From Atopobiaceae bacterium (GTDB lineage Bacteria > Actinomycetota > Coriobacteriia > Coriobacteriales > Atopobiaceae), in assembly GCA_022483015.1 (NCBI GenBank), contig JAKVOB010000001.1:806001-870000 (forward strand): 64,000 bases of DNA. The letters are read 5' to 3'. A program made the translations under genes and the position numbers. Positions 34,917-43,278 of this stretch are shown here, piece after piece. The first letter of the stretch is position 1. Each line of letters opens with the position of its first letter. The notes beneath the pieces were generated by a model. The model searched no databases. It was not told the DNA's origin and was given only the letters and a program-made list of their open reading frames with translations.

Positions 34917-34943
34917 CGCAACGAAACAGTTGCGATTGCAACT
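34917..34943. promoter_or_regulatory. Clustered GTTGC half-sites before the mannose-family PTS operon
   Basis: CGCAAC (34917-34922), GTTGCG (34929-34934) and GCAACT (34938-34943) make two overlapping inverted repeats, one of them AGTTGC-GATT-GCAACT with a 4-base centre. Another gttgcgg lies near 34788. They sit between the terminator and the IIA start. No clear sigma54 -24/-12 box was found, and a TTGACC (34879-34884) is possible as a -35. A regulator that binds them is inferred; none is encoded here. Confidence 0.5.
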
Positions 34944-35014
34944 ATCCATGGCGCGACGGGATGGTCGTGTCGCCCACGGACGGATGTGCCCGCATCCAGA
35001 CGAGAGGAACAGAC

Positions 35015-35453
35015 ATGAGGTATCTGCTCATGGTCAGCCATGGCACGCTCGCTCCCGGACTCCACAGCGTTCTCAAGATGCTCTCGGGCTCCTGTGACGG
35101 CGTACTGAGCTGCAGCATGGAGGACGGCATGGGCGCGGATGACTTCGTCTGCCGCCTGGAAGGGACCATCGCCCCCATCACGTCCGCCGACGAGGTGCTC
35201 GTGCTCGGGGACATCATCGGTGGGTCCCCCCTCACCAACACGCTCGACACCCTTGCGCGCCATGGGCTTCTCGCAAAGGCGGTCGCCTTCGGCGGCATGA
35301 ACCTCCCCATGGCGCTCACCGCGCTGATGGGACTGCAGACAGGCCGAACTCGACGCCCTGCGGGCGGAGATGCTCTCGGAGGGCCGGGATGCCATCCGGG
35401 AGGTCGACCTCGCCGCCACCGAGGACGACGAGGATGACGAGGACGACATCTGA
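35015..35453 (+). pseudogene. PTS mannose-family IIA, interrupted by a +1 frameshift
   Basis: The first part (MRYLLMVSHGTLAPGLHSV) has the phospho-accepting His9 and then DEVLVLGDIIGGSPLTNT and KAVAFGGMNLPMALTALMGL of EIIA-Man. At about 35325-35342 the frame shifts: the original frame turns Arg/Gly-rich and ends at 35437, while the +1 frame resumes a natural helix (AELDALRAEMLSEGRDAI) and an acidic tail to a stop at 35451. Removing one base there gives a normal protein of about 145 residues. This could be a real mutation, a programmed shift or a sequencing error. The rest of the operon looks intact. Confidence 0.75.
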
Positions 35454-35507
35454 CCTCGTCCCGTTCCGCATGGAGGCCCTCCCACCAACCGAGCATTGGA
35501 GAAGCAC

Positions 35508-35996
35508 ATGATCTCGTTCATCCGTATCGACGACCGCATGATCCATGGACAGACCTGCACCCGCTGGGCGCTCGAGTATCCCTGCGACGGCCTCATCGCC
35601 GTCAACGACGCCGCGGCGACCAACCCCGTGCTCAAGGCGGCCTACAAGAACGCCTCCGAGAAGAAGACCTTCGTCTGGACGATGGAGCACTTCGACGAGG
35701 TCAAGGACAAGGTCCTCTCCAGCAAGGACCGCTACTTCCTCATCACCAAGAACCCCCTCGACATGAGGAGGATCCTCGTGGACATGGGCTTCGAGCCTGG
35801 CATCGACCGGGTGATCGTGGGTCCCTGCAACGACCGGCCCAACACGGTCAAGCTCGGCAACAACCAGTCCATCACCCAAGAGGAGGCCCAGGCCTTCGAG
35901 GACATCACCAACGCCGGCTACACCGTCGAGTTCGCCCTCCTCAAGGAGAAGTCCATCGGCGAGTGGCCCAAGTTCCGCGCTCAGTTCGGCTTCTAG
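35508..35996 (+). CDS. PTS mannose-family IIB component
   Basis: A 162-residue EIIB-Man/Sor domain. The phosphohistidine lies in ISFIRIDDRMIHGQ (His at position 14 from the ATG at 35508), which takes phosphate from IIA and gives it to the sugar bound by IIC/IID. ATG 35508 has GGAG upstream and matches the family start; a Met four codons earlier is also in frame. Order IIA-IIB-IIC-IID is standard. Substrate (mannose, sorbose, fructose, GalNAc or another) is not readable. Confidence 0.92.
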   Translation: MISFIRIDDRMIHGQTCTRWALEYPCDGLIAVNDAAATNPVLKAAYKNASEKKTFVWTMEHFDEVKDKVLSSKDRYFLITKNPLDMRRILVDMGFEPGIDRVIVGPCNDRPNTVKLGNNQSITQEEAQAFEDITNAGYTVEFALLKEKSIGEWPKFRAQFGF

Positions 35997-36147
35997 CCTC
36001 CCCATCAGGTTCCTCGTCGGACCCGATCACAAGGATTCTCATGCATGACCTGGGAGCGCGCGCCCGGGCCTTGGGAGGGTCTGCGTCGAGGGAGTCCGAC
36101 TCGCGTTCTGGACAGTAGGAAGCACACCTCAGGAAGGGTGGTACTAC

Positions 36148-37002
36148 ATGGCAGTCAATGCGTTCCAAGCGGCCTTGTTCGGGCTGTTCGCATGCCTGGC
36201 CTCGATGCCTGGCATGGGCGGCACGACCATCGGCAACTACACGCTAGGCAGGCCCCTCGTCGCAGGCCTCGTCGTGGGCCTCATCATGGGTGACGTCAGG
36301 AGCGGCATCATCGTGGGTGCCGCGATCCAGGTCATCTACATCGCGTTGGTGACGCCAGGCGGCACCGTCTCGGCCGACGTCCGTGCCATCAGCTACATCG
36401 GCATCCCCCTGGCCATCCTCGCCATCAGGGCGAACGGGCTCGACCCTGCGTCGACCGAGGCGCAGAGCATGGCCGCATCGCTCGGTGCTGCCGTCGGCAC
36501 GCTCGGCACGGTCCTCTTCTATGGCACCGCGACCATCAACCTGATCTGGCAGGGCATCGGCTGGAAGACCCTCGAGAAGGGCAAGCTCAGCAAGCTCTAC
36601 GTCGTCGACATGGTCCTCCCCTGGATCGGCCACTTCGTGTGCTCGTTCCTCCCGACCTTCATCATCACGATGGCCGGTGCCGGAATGGTCGACCTCATGA
36701 AGGCCTATCTCCCCATGGACGGCTTGGCCATGAAGACCCTCTTCACGGTAGGCTCGCTCCTTCCCACGGTCGGTATCGCCATCCTGCTCAAGCAGGTCGT
36801 CAACAAGCCCACAGACTTCCTCACGTTCTTCTTCGGCTTCATCCTCTCGGCAGTCATGGGCTGCAACCTGATCGCCGCGGCCCTCATCGGCTGCTTCTTC
36901 GCGGTCATCAACTACAAGATCGAGTCCGTCAGGATCGATGCCGCCTCGAGGCCGGCCCTCGAATCGGCTGGGTCATCGGATGACGAGGAGGAGGACATCT
37001 AA
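36148..37002 (+). CDS. PTS mannose-family IIC component
   Basis: A 284-residue IIC membrane component with about six to seven helices. It opens FQAALFGLFACLASMPGMGGTTIGNYTLGRPL, with IVGAAIQVIYIALVTPGGTVSADV as in the IIC family, and FFFGFILSAVMGCNLIAAAL late. It forms the sugar pathway together with IID. It follows IIB after 151 bases, the largest gap in the operon, with AGGAAGG before the ATG. Its stop overlaps the IID start by one base (TAATG). Confidence 0.93.
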   Translation: MAVNAFQAALFGLFACLASMPGMGGTTIGNYTLGRPLVAGLVVGLIMGDVRSGIIVGAAIQVIYIALVTPGGTVSADVRAISYIGIPLAILAIRANGLDPASTEAQSMAASLGAAVGTLGTVLFYGTATINLIWQGIGWKTLEKGKLSKLYVVDMVLPWIGHFVCSFLPTFIITMAGAGMVDLMKAYLPMDGLAMKTLFTVGSLLPTVGIAILLKQVVNKPTDFLTFFFGFILSAVMGCNLIAAALIGCFFAVINYKIESVRIDAASRPALESAGSSDDEEEDI

Positions 37003-37853
37003 TGGCTAAGACCACGCAAACGACGGCTCCCAGCGAGGGCGGCAGGAAGCTCTCGGAGAAGACCCTCAAGAAGTCGTTCTGGATCTGGTTCTATGGCAAC
37101 CTCACCTGCTTCTCGCAGGAGCACATGCAGACCTTCGGCTACCTGTGCGCCATGCTGCCGATCGTCCAGGAGCTCTATGACACCGAGGACGAGCAGCGCG
37201 AGGCGCTCACGACCTACAGCGCGTTCTTCAACACCGAGCCGCAGATCGGCAGCATGGTGGTAGGCATCACCGCAGGCCTCGAGGAGGCTCGCGCCAATGG
37301 CGAGCCCGTCGACGACGAGACCATCAACGGCATCCGTGCCGGTCTCATGGGGCCGCTCGCAGGCCTCGGCGACTCGCTCATCGTGGGCACGCTCATCCCG
37401 ATCCTGTTGGGTATCGCCCTCGGCCTCTCGACCGACGGAAGCCCCCTTGGCGCCATCTTCTACATCGTGGTGTGGAACGCGCTCATGATCTTCGGGATGC
37501 GCTTCGCCTACAACCAAGGCTACTCGTTGGGCGGCAAGGCCGTCGAGGCACTCGTCGGCCCCAAGGCCACGGCGCTTCGCGACTCCATCGTCATGGTGGG
37601 GACCATGGTCATCGGTGCGGTCGCGGCCACATGGGTGAGCATCACCACCTCGTTCGAGATCCCTGGGGTGCTGGTGCTGCAGGACACCTTCGACAACATC
37701 TTCCCCAAGCTGCTGCCGCTCCTGTTCACCCTGCTCTGCTGGTGGCTCATGTCCAAGAAGAAGATCCAGCCCACGGTCGTCATGCTGATCCTCGTGGTCA
37801 TCGCCTTCGTCGGCGTCCTCGTCGGCTTCTTCAACCCCGGACTGTCCTACTAG
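37002..37853 (+). CDS. PTS mannose-family IID component
   Basis: A 283-residue IID component. Typical features are LKKSFWIWFYGNLTCFSQEHMQTFGYLCAM, ALTTYSAFFNTEPQIGS, GLEEARANGEPVD and the GLMGPLAGLGDSLIVGTLIPILLG motif, followed by C-terminal helices. It pairs with IIC to carry the sugar across. The long amphipathic N-terminus and single-base overlap with IIC fit an obligate pair. Confidence 0.94.
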   Translation: MAKTTQTTAPSEGGRKLSEKTLKKSFWIWFYGNLTCFSQEHMQTFGYLCAMLPIVQELYDTEDEQREALTTYSAFFNTEPQIGSMVVGITAGLEEARANGEPVDDETINGIRAGLMGPLAGLGDSLIVGTLIPILLGIALGLSTDGSPLGAIFYIVVWNALMIFGMRFAYNQGYSLGGKAVEALVGPKATALRDSIVMVGTMVIGAVAATWVSITTSFEIPGVLVLQDTFDNIFPKLLPLLFTLLCWWLMSKKKIQPTVVMLILVVIAFVGVLVGFFNPGLSY

Positions 37854-37886
37854 CCCCCTCGACCCCTTCGTGCATGGGAGGAAACC

Positions 37887-38261
37887 ATGGCCATCGATAC
37901 GAGCGCCTGGCAGCGTGACGACCTTCTCCGGGAGGCCAGGCTCCAGACTGACGCGATCCAACGGTTGGACGTATGGCTCCGCGTCGGCTACTCGCTCCTG
38001 GCGGTCGGGTTCCTCCTCGGGTACTGGGGGTTCTACGGTGCCGGCGGCACGGGGTTCGGGGTTGCCGGGATCGTGATGCTCGTCGTCGGCCTCGTGATCG
38101 CCGTCCCGCTCAAGCTGGGGACGACGCGCGCCAAGGCGAACGTCGAGCACATCATGTCTGCTGCCGGGGTCGATATCTCTTCTCGGAAGGAGAGGGACGT
38201 GCCGCCCGGCTCGTCGGGAGGCACGTCCGGAAGGGCCGAACACCCAGAGACCTCGCGGTAG
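37887..38261 (+). CDS. Small membrane protein at the end of the PTS operon
   Basis: A 124-residue protein with two helices (YSLLAVGFLLGYWGFYG and GFGVAGIVMLVVGLVIAVPL) between a charged N-terminal helix and a polar C-terminal tail that looks disordered. GGGAGG lies before the ATG, 33 bases after the IID stop, and the terminator follows it, so it is probably part of the operon. I do not recognise a family. A PTS accessory role is only a guess from position. Confidence 0.7.
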   Translation: MAIDTSAWQRDDLLREARLQTDAIQRLDVWLRVGYSLLAVGFLLGYWGFYGAGGTGFGVAGIVMLVVGLVIAVPLKLGTTRAKANVEHIMSAAGVDISSRKERDVPPGSSGGTSGRAEHPETSR

Positions 38262-38262
38262 C

Positions 38263-38288
38263 GACAGGGGACCTTCGGGTCCCCTGTC
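38263..38288 (+). terminator. Terminator of the PTS operon (UUCG loop)
   Basis: An 11-bp perfect stem GACAGGGGACC (38263-38273) with GGTCCCCTGTC (38278-38288) around TTCG, one base after the small membrane protein stop. Confidence 0.85.
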
Positions 38289-38335
38289 TCATGCTGTGGG
38301 GCCAAGGGCGTATCGATGGGAAGGGAGTGCCAGCC

Positions 38336-39160
38336 ATGGTCCCCAGGATCGTGTTCACGGATGTCGATGGCACGCTGCTCGATCGCAATCATCATGTCCG
38401 TCCCAGGACGGCAGAGGTCACGAGGGAACTTGCGCGGCGCGGCATCCCGTTCGTGCTCGTGAGCGCCCGCATGCCCGAGGCGCTCCATCCGGTCCAGGAT
38501 GACCTCGGCATCTCGGGCCCGCTCGTGTGCTACGGCGGCGCCTATGTGCTTGACGAGGATGGTGGCGAGCTCCTGAGCCGCACGATCGGGCTCGCGCGTG
38601 CCGGCGAGGTCGGGCGGATGGTCGCCAGCGAGCTGCCCGACGTCTGCTGCAGCGCATATGGCTTCCACGTCTGGGCCTGCAGCGACCGGAGCGATCCCCG
38701 GATAGCCCATGAGGAGCAGGTCGTGCACACGACAGCCGTGGCTGCCACCCTCGAGGCGGCCTTCGACGAGAGGGGCGTGCACAAGTTCCTGCTCATGGGC
38801 CGGCCCGACCAGGTCCTCGCGGCAGAGCGCCTGCTCGGGGCGGCGTGCCCCGACCTCACGGTCGTCCGCTCCAGCGATACGCTCTGCGAGGTCATGTCGG
38901 GCGGCGTGAGCAAGGCCGAGGGCATCAGGCGGGTCTGCAGGCGGTACGGCATCGCCCTGGAAGATGCCGTGGCATTCGGTGACGGCTGCAACGACGTCGG
39001 GATGCTCGCTGCCGTGCCTCAGAGCTACGCCATGGCGAACGGCGCCCCCGAGGCGCGCGCGGCGGCGGCCCATGTCACCGAGCTCGACAACGACCACGAT
39101 GGTCTGGCGACGCAGCTCTCCGTTCTTCTCGAGGGTCCGAGAAAGAGGCGCGGGTTATGA
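38336..39160 (+). CDS. Cof-type HAD phosphatase
   Basis: A 274-residue Cof-class HAD phosphatase. Motif I is IVFTDVDGTLLDR, motif II is FVLVSARMPE, and the later VSKAEGIRRV and FGDGCNDVGMLAA are motifs III and IV. The cap domain is of the C2 type between them. AGGGAG precedes the ATG at 38336. It follows the PTS operon terminator, so it may dephosphorylate a sugar phosphate that the PTS makes; that link is a guess. Confidence 0.88.
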   Translation: MVPRIVFTDVDGTLLDRNHHVRPRTAEVTRELARRGIPFVLVSARMPEALHPVQDDLGISGPLVCYGGAYVLDEDGGELLSRTIGLARAGEVGRMVASELPDVCCSAYGFHVWACSDRSDPRIAHEEQVVHTTAVAATLEAAFDERGVHKFLLMGRPDQVLAAERLLGAACPDLTVVRSSDTLCEVMSGGVSKAEGIRRVCRRYGIALEDAVAFGDGCNDVGMLAAVPQSYAMANGAPEARAAAAHVTELDNDHDGLATQLSVLLEGPRKRRGL

Positions 39161-39251
39161 GGGATGCTGGGTAGAAGTGAGGGGGACTGGTCGGTTGGCC
39201 TGGTAAGATGTATGCCTGTGCCGTCAAGGGTGGAAGGGACTTCGGGACGTC

Positions 39252-39725
39252 GTGGCAGAGCGAGAGACAGACAAGATGGACTACGAGGACGCGGCGAAGA
39301 AGCTCATCGTCTATTCGCGCGGCGTCGCAAAGGGATTCCTCAGCACGGCCGTGGGACTCTCGGCCGGCGAGGCTCCCATCCTCGAGTACCTGTCGCGTGA
39401 CGATCAGGGGCAGAACCCCTCCGAGCTCGCTGAGCGTCTTGGTTACACGCGCCCGCGGACGACGCGCATCCTCGACTCGTTGGAGTCGAAGGGCTACGTC
39501 GAGCGCACGCAGGACGTGCATGACCGGAGACGCGTCATCGTGCGTGCCACGCCGGCGGGTCGCGCGCATGCCAGCTCCGAGGAGTCCGAGGGCGTGAACA
39601 GCCTGGCGGGAGCGCTCAGCTCCATGGGCGAGCATGATGCGAAGCAGCTGCTCAAGGCGCTTGAGCAGGCCTACAGCCTTACCTATGACCGTGACGACAT
39701 CCTCGGTGACACCAAGGGCGACTGA
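39252..39725 (+). CDS. MarR-family transcriptional regulator
   Basis: A 157-residue MarR protein. The winged helix is SELAERLGYTRPRTTRILDSLESKGYVER, followed by the beta wing DVHDRRRVIVRATPAGRAHA, with N- and C-terminal helices for the dimer. The GTG at 39252 is chosen with AAGGG upstream; ATG 39276 is an alternative. A TAAGAT -10-like hexamer lies near 39204. Neighbours give no clear target; by family habit it might regulate itself or a stress or efflux gene elsewhere. Confidence 0.85.
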   Translation: MAERETDKMDYEDAAKKLIVYSRGVAKGFLSTAVGLSAGEAPILEYLSRDDQGQNPSELAERLGYTRPRTTRILDSLESKGYVERTQDVHDRRRVIVRATPAGRAHASSEESEGVNSLAGALSSMGEHDAKQLLKALEQAYSLTYDRDDILGDTKGD

Positions 39726-39854
39726 CGGGCCCGTGGGTGCTGCGCGCTTTTCCTGGCGAGGGCACGTTTGTGTCAGCTCCAGCGGGTAGACTGTTCAGGC
39801 ATGGCGAGAGGAACCATCACCCCTCGCACCAACGTCTATCCCAGGAGTCATTGC

Positions 39855-42320
39855 ATGTCCCTCGAGCAACCTGCCTCACTCTTCGATACCGTGCCCCCTG
39901 CGCCGGCACCACGTCCCTCCGACATCTTCGCGCCGGCAGCTGCCACCATCGACCTCTCGGGGCTCAACCCTGCCCAACGCACCGCCGCGGAGTGCACGCA
40001 GGGTCCGCTGCTGGTGCTTGCCGGGGCCGGTTCCGGCAAGACCCGCGTGCTCACCTATCGCATCGCGCACATGGTGTCCGACGAGGGCGTCGCCCCCTGG
40101 CAGGTGCTCGCCATCACGTTCACCAACAAGGCGGCGGCAGAGATGCGCGAGCGGCTCGGCCGGCTCCTCCCCGGTGGCATGCGAGGCATGTGGGTGTGCA
40201 CCTTCCATGCCATGTGCGTGCGGATCCTACGCGAGGACGCCGAGCTCCTGGGCTACCGTCCCAACTTCTCGATCTACGACGACGACGACTCGCGTCGCCT
40301 GGTCCGTCGCATCATGGCCGACCGCGACATCGACCAGAAGCACTTCCCGATCAACATGATCAGGTCGAAGATCAGCTCGGCCAAGAACGCCATGGTGGGG
40401 CCCGACGAGTTCTCTGACCTTGCGTCCGACCCGTCCGAGGAGAAGGCCGCCCTCGTCTACCACGACCTCCAGTCGAGGCTCATGAGGGCCAACGCCATGG
40501 ACTTCGACGACCTCCTCGTCCGCGCGTATGACCTGCTCTCCACCCAGCCCGAGGTGCTCGCCCGCTACCAGGAGCGCTTCCGCCAGATCAGCGTGGACGA
40601 GTACCAGGACACCAACCACGTCCAGTACGAGATCACCAACCTGCTGGCTGCGGCGCACAAGAACCTCATGGTCGTGGGCGACGACGACCAGTCCATCTAC
40701 TCGTGGCGTGGCGCCGACATCCAGAACATCCTCGACTTCGAGAAGGACTACCCGGACGCCACCGTGGTCAAGCTCGAGGAGAACTACCGTTCCACGGGCC
40801 ACATCCTCTCGGCTGCCAACGCCGTGGTGTGCCACAACTCCCGTCGGACCGACAAGCACCTCTTCACCTCGGCGGGCGAGGGCGAGCCGGTCCGTGCCTA
40901 CCAGGCCTCCGACGAGCGCGACGAGGGACGTTGGATCGCCGGCGAGATGGACAAGCTCCACGCGGCGGGCACCAGCTACGACGAGATGGCCGTGTTCTAT
41001 CGCACCAACGCGCAGTCGCGCGTGCTCGAGGACATGTTCCTCCGTGCCGGCGTGCCCTACAAGATCGTCGGCGGCACGCGCTTCTTCGACCGTGCCGAGG
41101 TCCGTGACGTCATGGCCTACCTCAAGCTCGTCGTGAACCCGGCCGACGACGTCTCGGCCCAGCGCGTCATCAACACGCCGCGCCGTGGCATCGGCTCAAC
41201 CTCGGTGGACGCGATCTCGCGCTACGCCGCGTCACATGGCCTCTCGTTCTTCGATGCCTGCCAGGCATGCGTGGCCGAGCCTGACGTGGTCGGGCCACGT
41301 GCCCGCAAGGCGCTCGGTGGCTTCACGAGCACCATCGCGGCCTGCCGTCACTTCGACGGCGAGCTCCCCAAGGTCGTCGAGGCCATCGTGGACCGCTCGG
41401 GGCTCATCACGGCGCTCCAGGCCGAGTCGACGCCGGAGTCGGAGGGCCGCGTCGAGAACATCCGCGAGTTCCTGGGCGTGGCGTCCGAGTTCGACGAGAG
41501 CCACGAGGACGTCGAGGCGGCACTCGAGACCATGGCCGAGCTGCGTGCGGCAGGTGCCGCGAGCGCACAGACGCAGGTCCCCGCCCCTGACGTGCCGGGG
41601 CCGGCTGCGGCCGCACCCCAGCCGGCTGCCGCCCAGAAGCTCCCCGCCTTCATGGAATGGCTCGCCCTCCGGAGCGACCTCGACTCCCTCGACGGCTCCG
41701 CGAGCGCCGTCACCATGATGACGATCCACTCGGCCAAGGGCCTCGAGTTCCCCGTGGTCTTCGTCGCCGGCATGGAGGAGGGCCTCTTCCCCCACATGGG
41801 GATGGACACCGACCCCTCCAGGCTCGAGGAGGAGCGCAGGCTCGCCTACGTGGCCATCACGCGCGCCGAGCGCCGGCTCTACCTCACCTATGCCTCGACG
41901 CGACGGGTCTTCGGCACCACCCAGGCCTATCCACGGAGCCGCTTCGTGGAAGAGATCCCCGCCTCCGACCTCGAGGTCGTGGGCGTGGGGTCCGCAGGTT
42001 TCTCGGGTACGGGTTGGGAGAAGCGCGGGGACCGCCACGGCACCTTCGGAAGCGGCACGGCGAGCATGTACTCGGGCCACGTCTTCGGGGCGCAGACCCG
42101 CTCCACCGGGGGCAGCCCGGCACGCCAGCCGGGCATCAAGCGCGATGCCGCCAAGGCGGCCGAGGAGTTCGTCCCGGGTGACAAGGTCTCGCACAAGACC
42201 TTCGGCCCCGGTACGGTCATCTCGGTCGACAAGGACACCATCGAGGTCAAGTTCCCCCGTACCGGCAAGACCAAGAAGCTCATGAAGGGGTTCGCCCCCA
42301 TCGTCAAGATCGCAGGCTAG
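39855..42320 (+). CDS. pcrA: UvrD/PcrA-type DNA helicase
   Basis: An 821-residue superfamily 1A helicase. Motif I is LVLAGAGSGKTRVL, Ia ITFTNKAAAEM, II SVDEYQDTN, III GDDDQSIYSWRGA, IV LEENYRST, V MTIHSAKGLEFPVVF and VI AYVAITRAERRLYL. The C-terminus (FVPGDKVSHKTFGPGTV) is the Tudor-like domain by which PcrA/UvrD touch RNA polymerase. It unwinds DNA 3' to 5' in repair and replication restart. An Ala/Pro-rich insert (AGAASAQTQVPAPDVPGPAA) lies between domains 2A and 2B. ATG 39855 has AGGAG 8 bases upstream. Confidence 0.94.
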   Translation: MSLEQPASLFDTVPPAPAPRPSDIFAPAAATIDLSGLNPAQRTAAECTQGPLLVLAGAGSGKTRVLTYRIAHMVSDEGVAPWQVLAITFTNKAAAEMRERLGRLLPGGMRGMWVCTFHAMCVRILREDAELLGYRPNFSIYDDDDSRRLVRRIMADRDIDQKHFPINMIRSKISSAKNAMVGPDEFSDLASDPSEEKAALVYHDLQSRLMRANAMDFDDLLVRAYDLLSTQPEVLARYQERFRQISVDEYQDTNHVQYEITNLLAAAHKNLMVVGDDDQSIYSWRGADIQNILDFEKDYPDATVVKLEENYRSTGHILSAANAVVCHNSRRTDKHLFTSAGEGEPVRAYQASDERDEGRWIAGEMDKLHAAGTSYDEMAVFYRTNAQSRVLEDMFLRAGVPYKIVGGTRFFDRAEVRDVMAYLKLVVNPADDVSAQRVINTPRRGIGSTSVDAISRYAASHGLSFFDACQACVAEPDVVGPRARKALGGFTSTIAACRHFDGELPKVVEAIVDRSGLITALQAESTPESEGRVENIREFLGVASEFDESHEDVEAALETMAELRAAGAASAQTQVPAPDVPGPAAAAPQPAAAQKLPAFMEWLALRSDLDSLDGSASAVTMMTIHSAKGLEFPVVFVAGMEEGLFPHMGMDTDPSRLEEERRLAYVAITRAERRLYLTYASTRRVFGTTQAYPRSRFVEEIPASDLEVVGVGSAGFSGTGWEKRGDRHGTFGSGTASMYSGHVFGAQTRSTGGSPARQPGIKRDAAKAAEEFVPGDKVSHKTFGPGTVISVDKDTIEVKFPRTGKTKKLMKGFAPIVKIAG

Positions 42321-42333
42321 GAAGGAGGCCCTG

Positions 42334-43101
42334 ATGTCCGATCAGACCGTGCAGGTGCTAGGCATCGGCCTCGAGAAGCTCATCTATCTCGCCGTCATCG
42401 TCATCATCGCCCTCGTGGTGCAGCACATCGTGGTGCGCATCGCCCGCAGGGCCCTCGACGCCTCGAGGATTCCCTCGGCCTCGATCTTCATCAATCTGCT
42501 GCGGGCCCTCATCTGGGTCGTCGCCCTCCTGAGCGTGCTCCAGCCGGTCTTCGGCGTGGAACCCACGGGGTTCGTGGCGGCCCTGGGCGTGACCTCCGTC
42601 GTCATCTCGTTCGGCCTGCAGGACACGGTCTCCAACGTGGTGGGCGGTCTTGGCCTCATGGGAGGCAAGGTCATCCAGCCGGGAGACCATGTGAGGATCG
42701 GTGACGTCTCGGGCGTGGTGACTGACATCACCTGGCGCCAGACCTGCGTCCGTGACCGTCTGGGCAACGTGGACGTCATCCCCAACTCGCAGCTCAACAA
42801 GACGTCCTTGGTCCGTCTGTCACCCATGCAGGCCTGCGAGTGCCACATGCCGATCCTCGTGACGCCGACGGCAGACCTCGTCGAGGTCACGGCTGATGTC
42901 GAGAGGACCCTGCCCGAGGCCCTGGGCAAGAGCTACCTGTCAGAGTTCGGCTGCCAGGTGCGCTTCATCGAGTCGGGCCCGTACGGCATCCAGGCTGACG
43001 TCCTCGTGCACGTGAGCGATGACATGTCCTTCTCGAAGGCAAAGGACGCCTGCATGCGGGCGCTGTCCGGTCGCGACTGGCTCGAGTACGCCGAGCCGTA
43101 G
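42334..43101 (+). CDS. MscS-family small mechanosensitive channel
   Basis: A 255-residue MscS family protein. Helices 1-3 (LIYLAVIVIIALVVQHIVV, LLRALIWVVALLSVL) include the pore helix GVTSVVISFGLQDTVSNVVGG. The beta domain begins at GDHVRIGDVSGVVTDITWRQT and has the VDVIPNSQLNKT motif of the family. It should open under membrane tension to release small osmolytes. AAGGAGG precedes it, 13 bases after pcrA. A hairpin follows. Confidence 0.93.
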   Translation: MSDQTVQVLGIGLEKLIYLAVIVIIALVVQHIVVRIARRALDASRIPSASIFINLLRALIWVVALLSVLQPVFGVEPTGFVAALGVTSVVISFGLQDTVSNVVGGLGLMGGKVIQPGDHVRIGDVSGVVTDITWRQTCVRDRLGNVDVIPNSQLNKTSLVRLSPMQACECHMPILVTPTADLVEVTADVERTLPEALGKSYLSEFGCQVRFIESGPYGIQADVLVHVSDDMSFSKAKDACMRALSGRDWLEYAEP

Positions 43102-43186
43102 GCCCCTGTCCCCAAGCCGCCCCGCGAATGGTGGCCTTCGCGTACGTACGTGGTCATGCGCATGAGCTCTGGGGGAGTTCCGCAAT

Positions 43187-43207
43187 GCTCGGCGTCCTTT
43201 GCCGAGC
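43187..43207 (+). terminator. Hairpin after the MscS gene
   Basis: A 7-bp perfect stem, GCTCGGC (43187-43193) with GCCGAGC (43201-43207), and loop GTCCTTT. Confidence 0.6.
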
Positions 43208-43225
43208 GGGATGAGGACTGCCCGA

Positions 43226-43277
43226 GCACATGAGGGACCTGCGCACCATCGCCCTGGTGCACATGAGGGACCTGCGC
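43226..43277. repeat. Two exact copies of a 19-bp direct repeat
   Basis: GCACATGAGGGACCTGCGC occurs at 43226-43244 and again at 43259-43277, a spacing of 33 bases. The 14-base spacer has ACCA/TGGT ends. Copy 2 ends next to the stop of the minus-strand cell-wall protein. No third copy is visible nearby. Confidence 0.75.
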
Positions 43278-43278
43278 C

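Noticed and set aside
34774-34960. Sigma54 promoter for the mannose-family PTS
   Set aside because: No TGGCAC-N5-TTGC match was found upstream of the IIA gene.
43226-43277. CRISPR array
   Set aside because: Only two repeat copies with a 14-base spacer and no cas genes.
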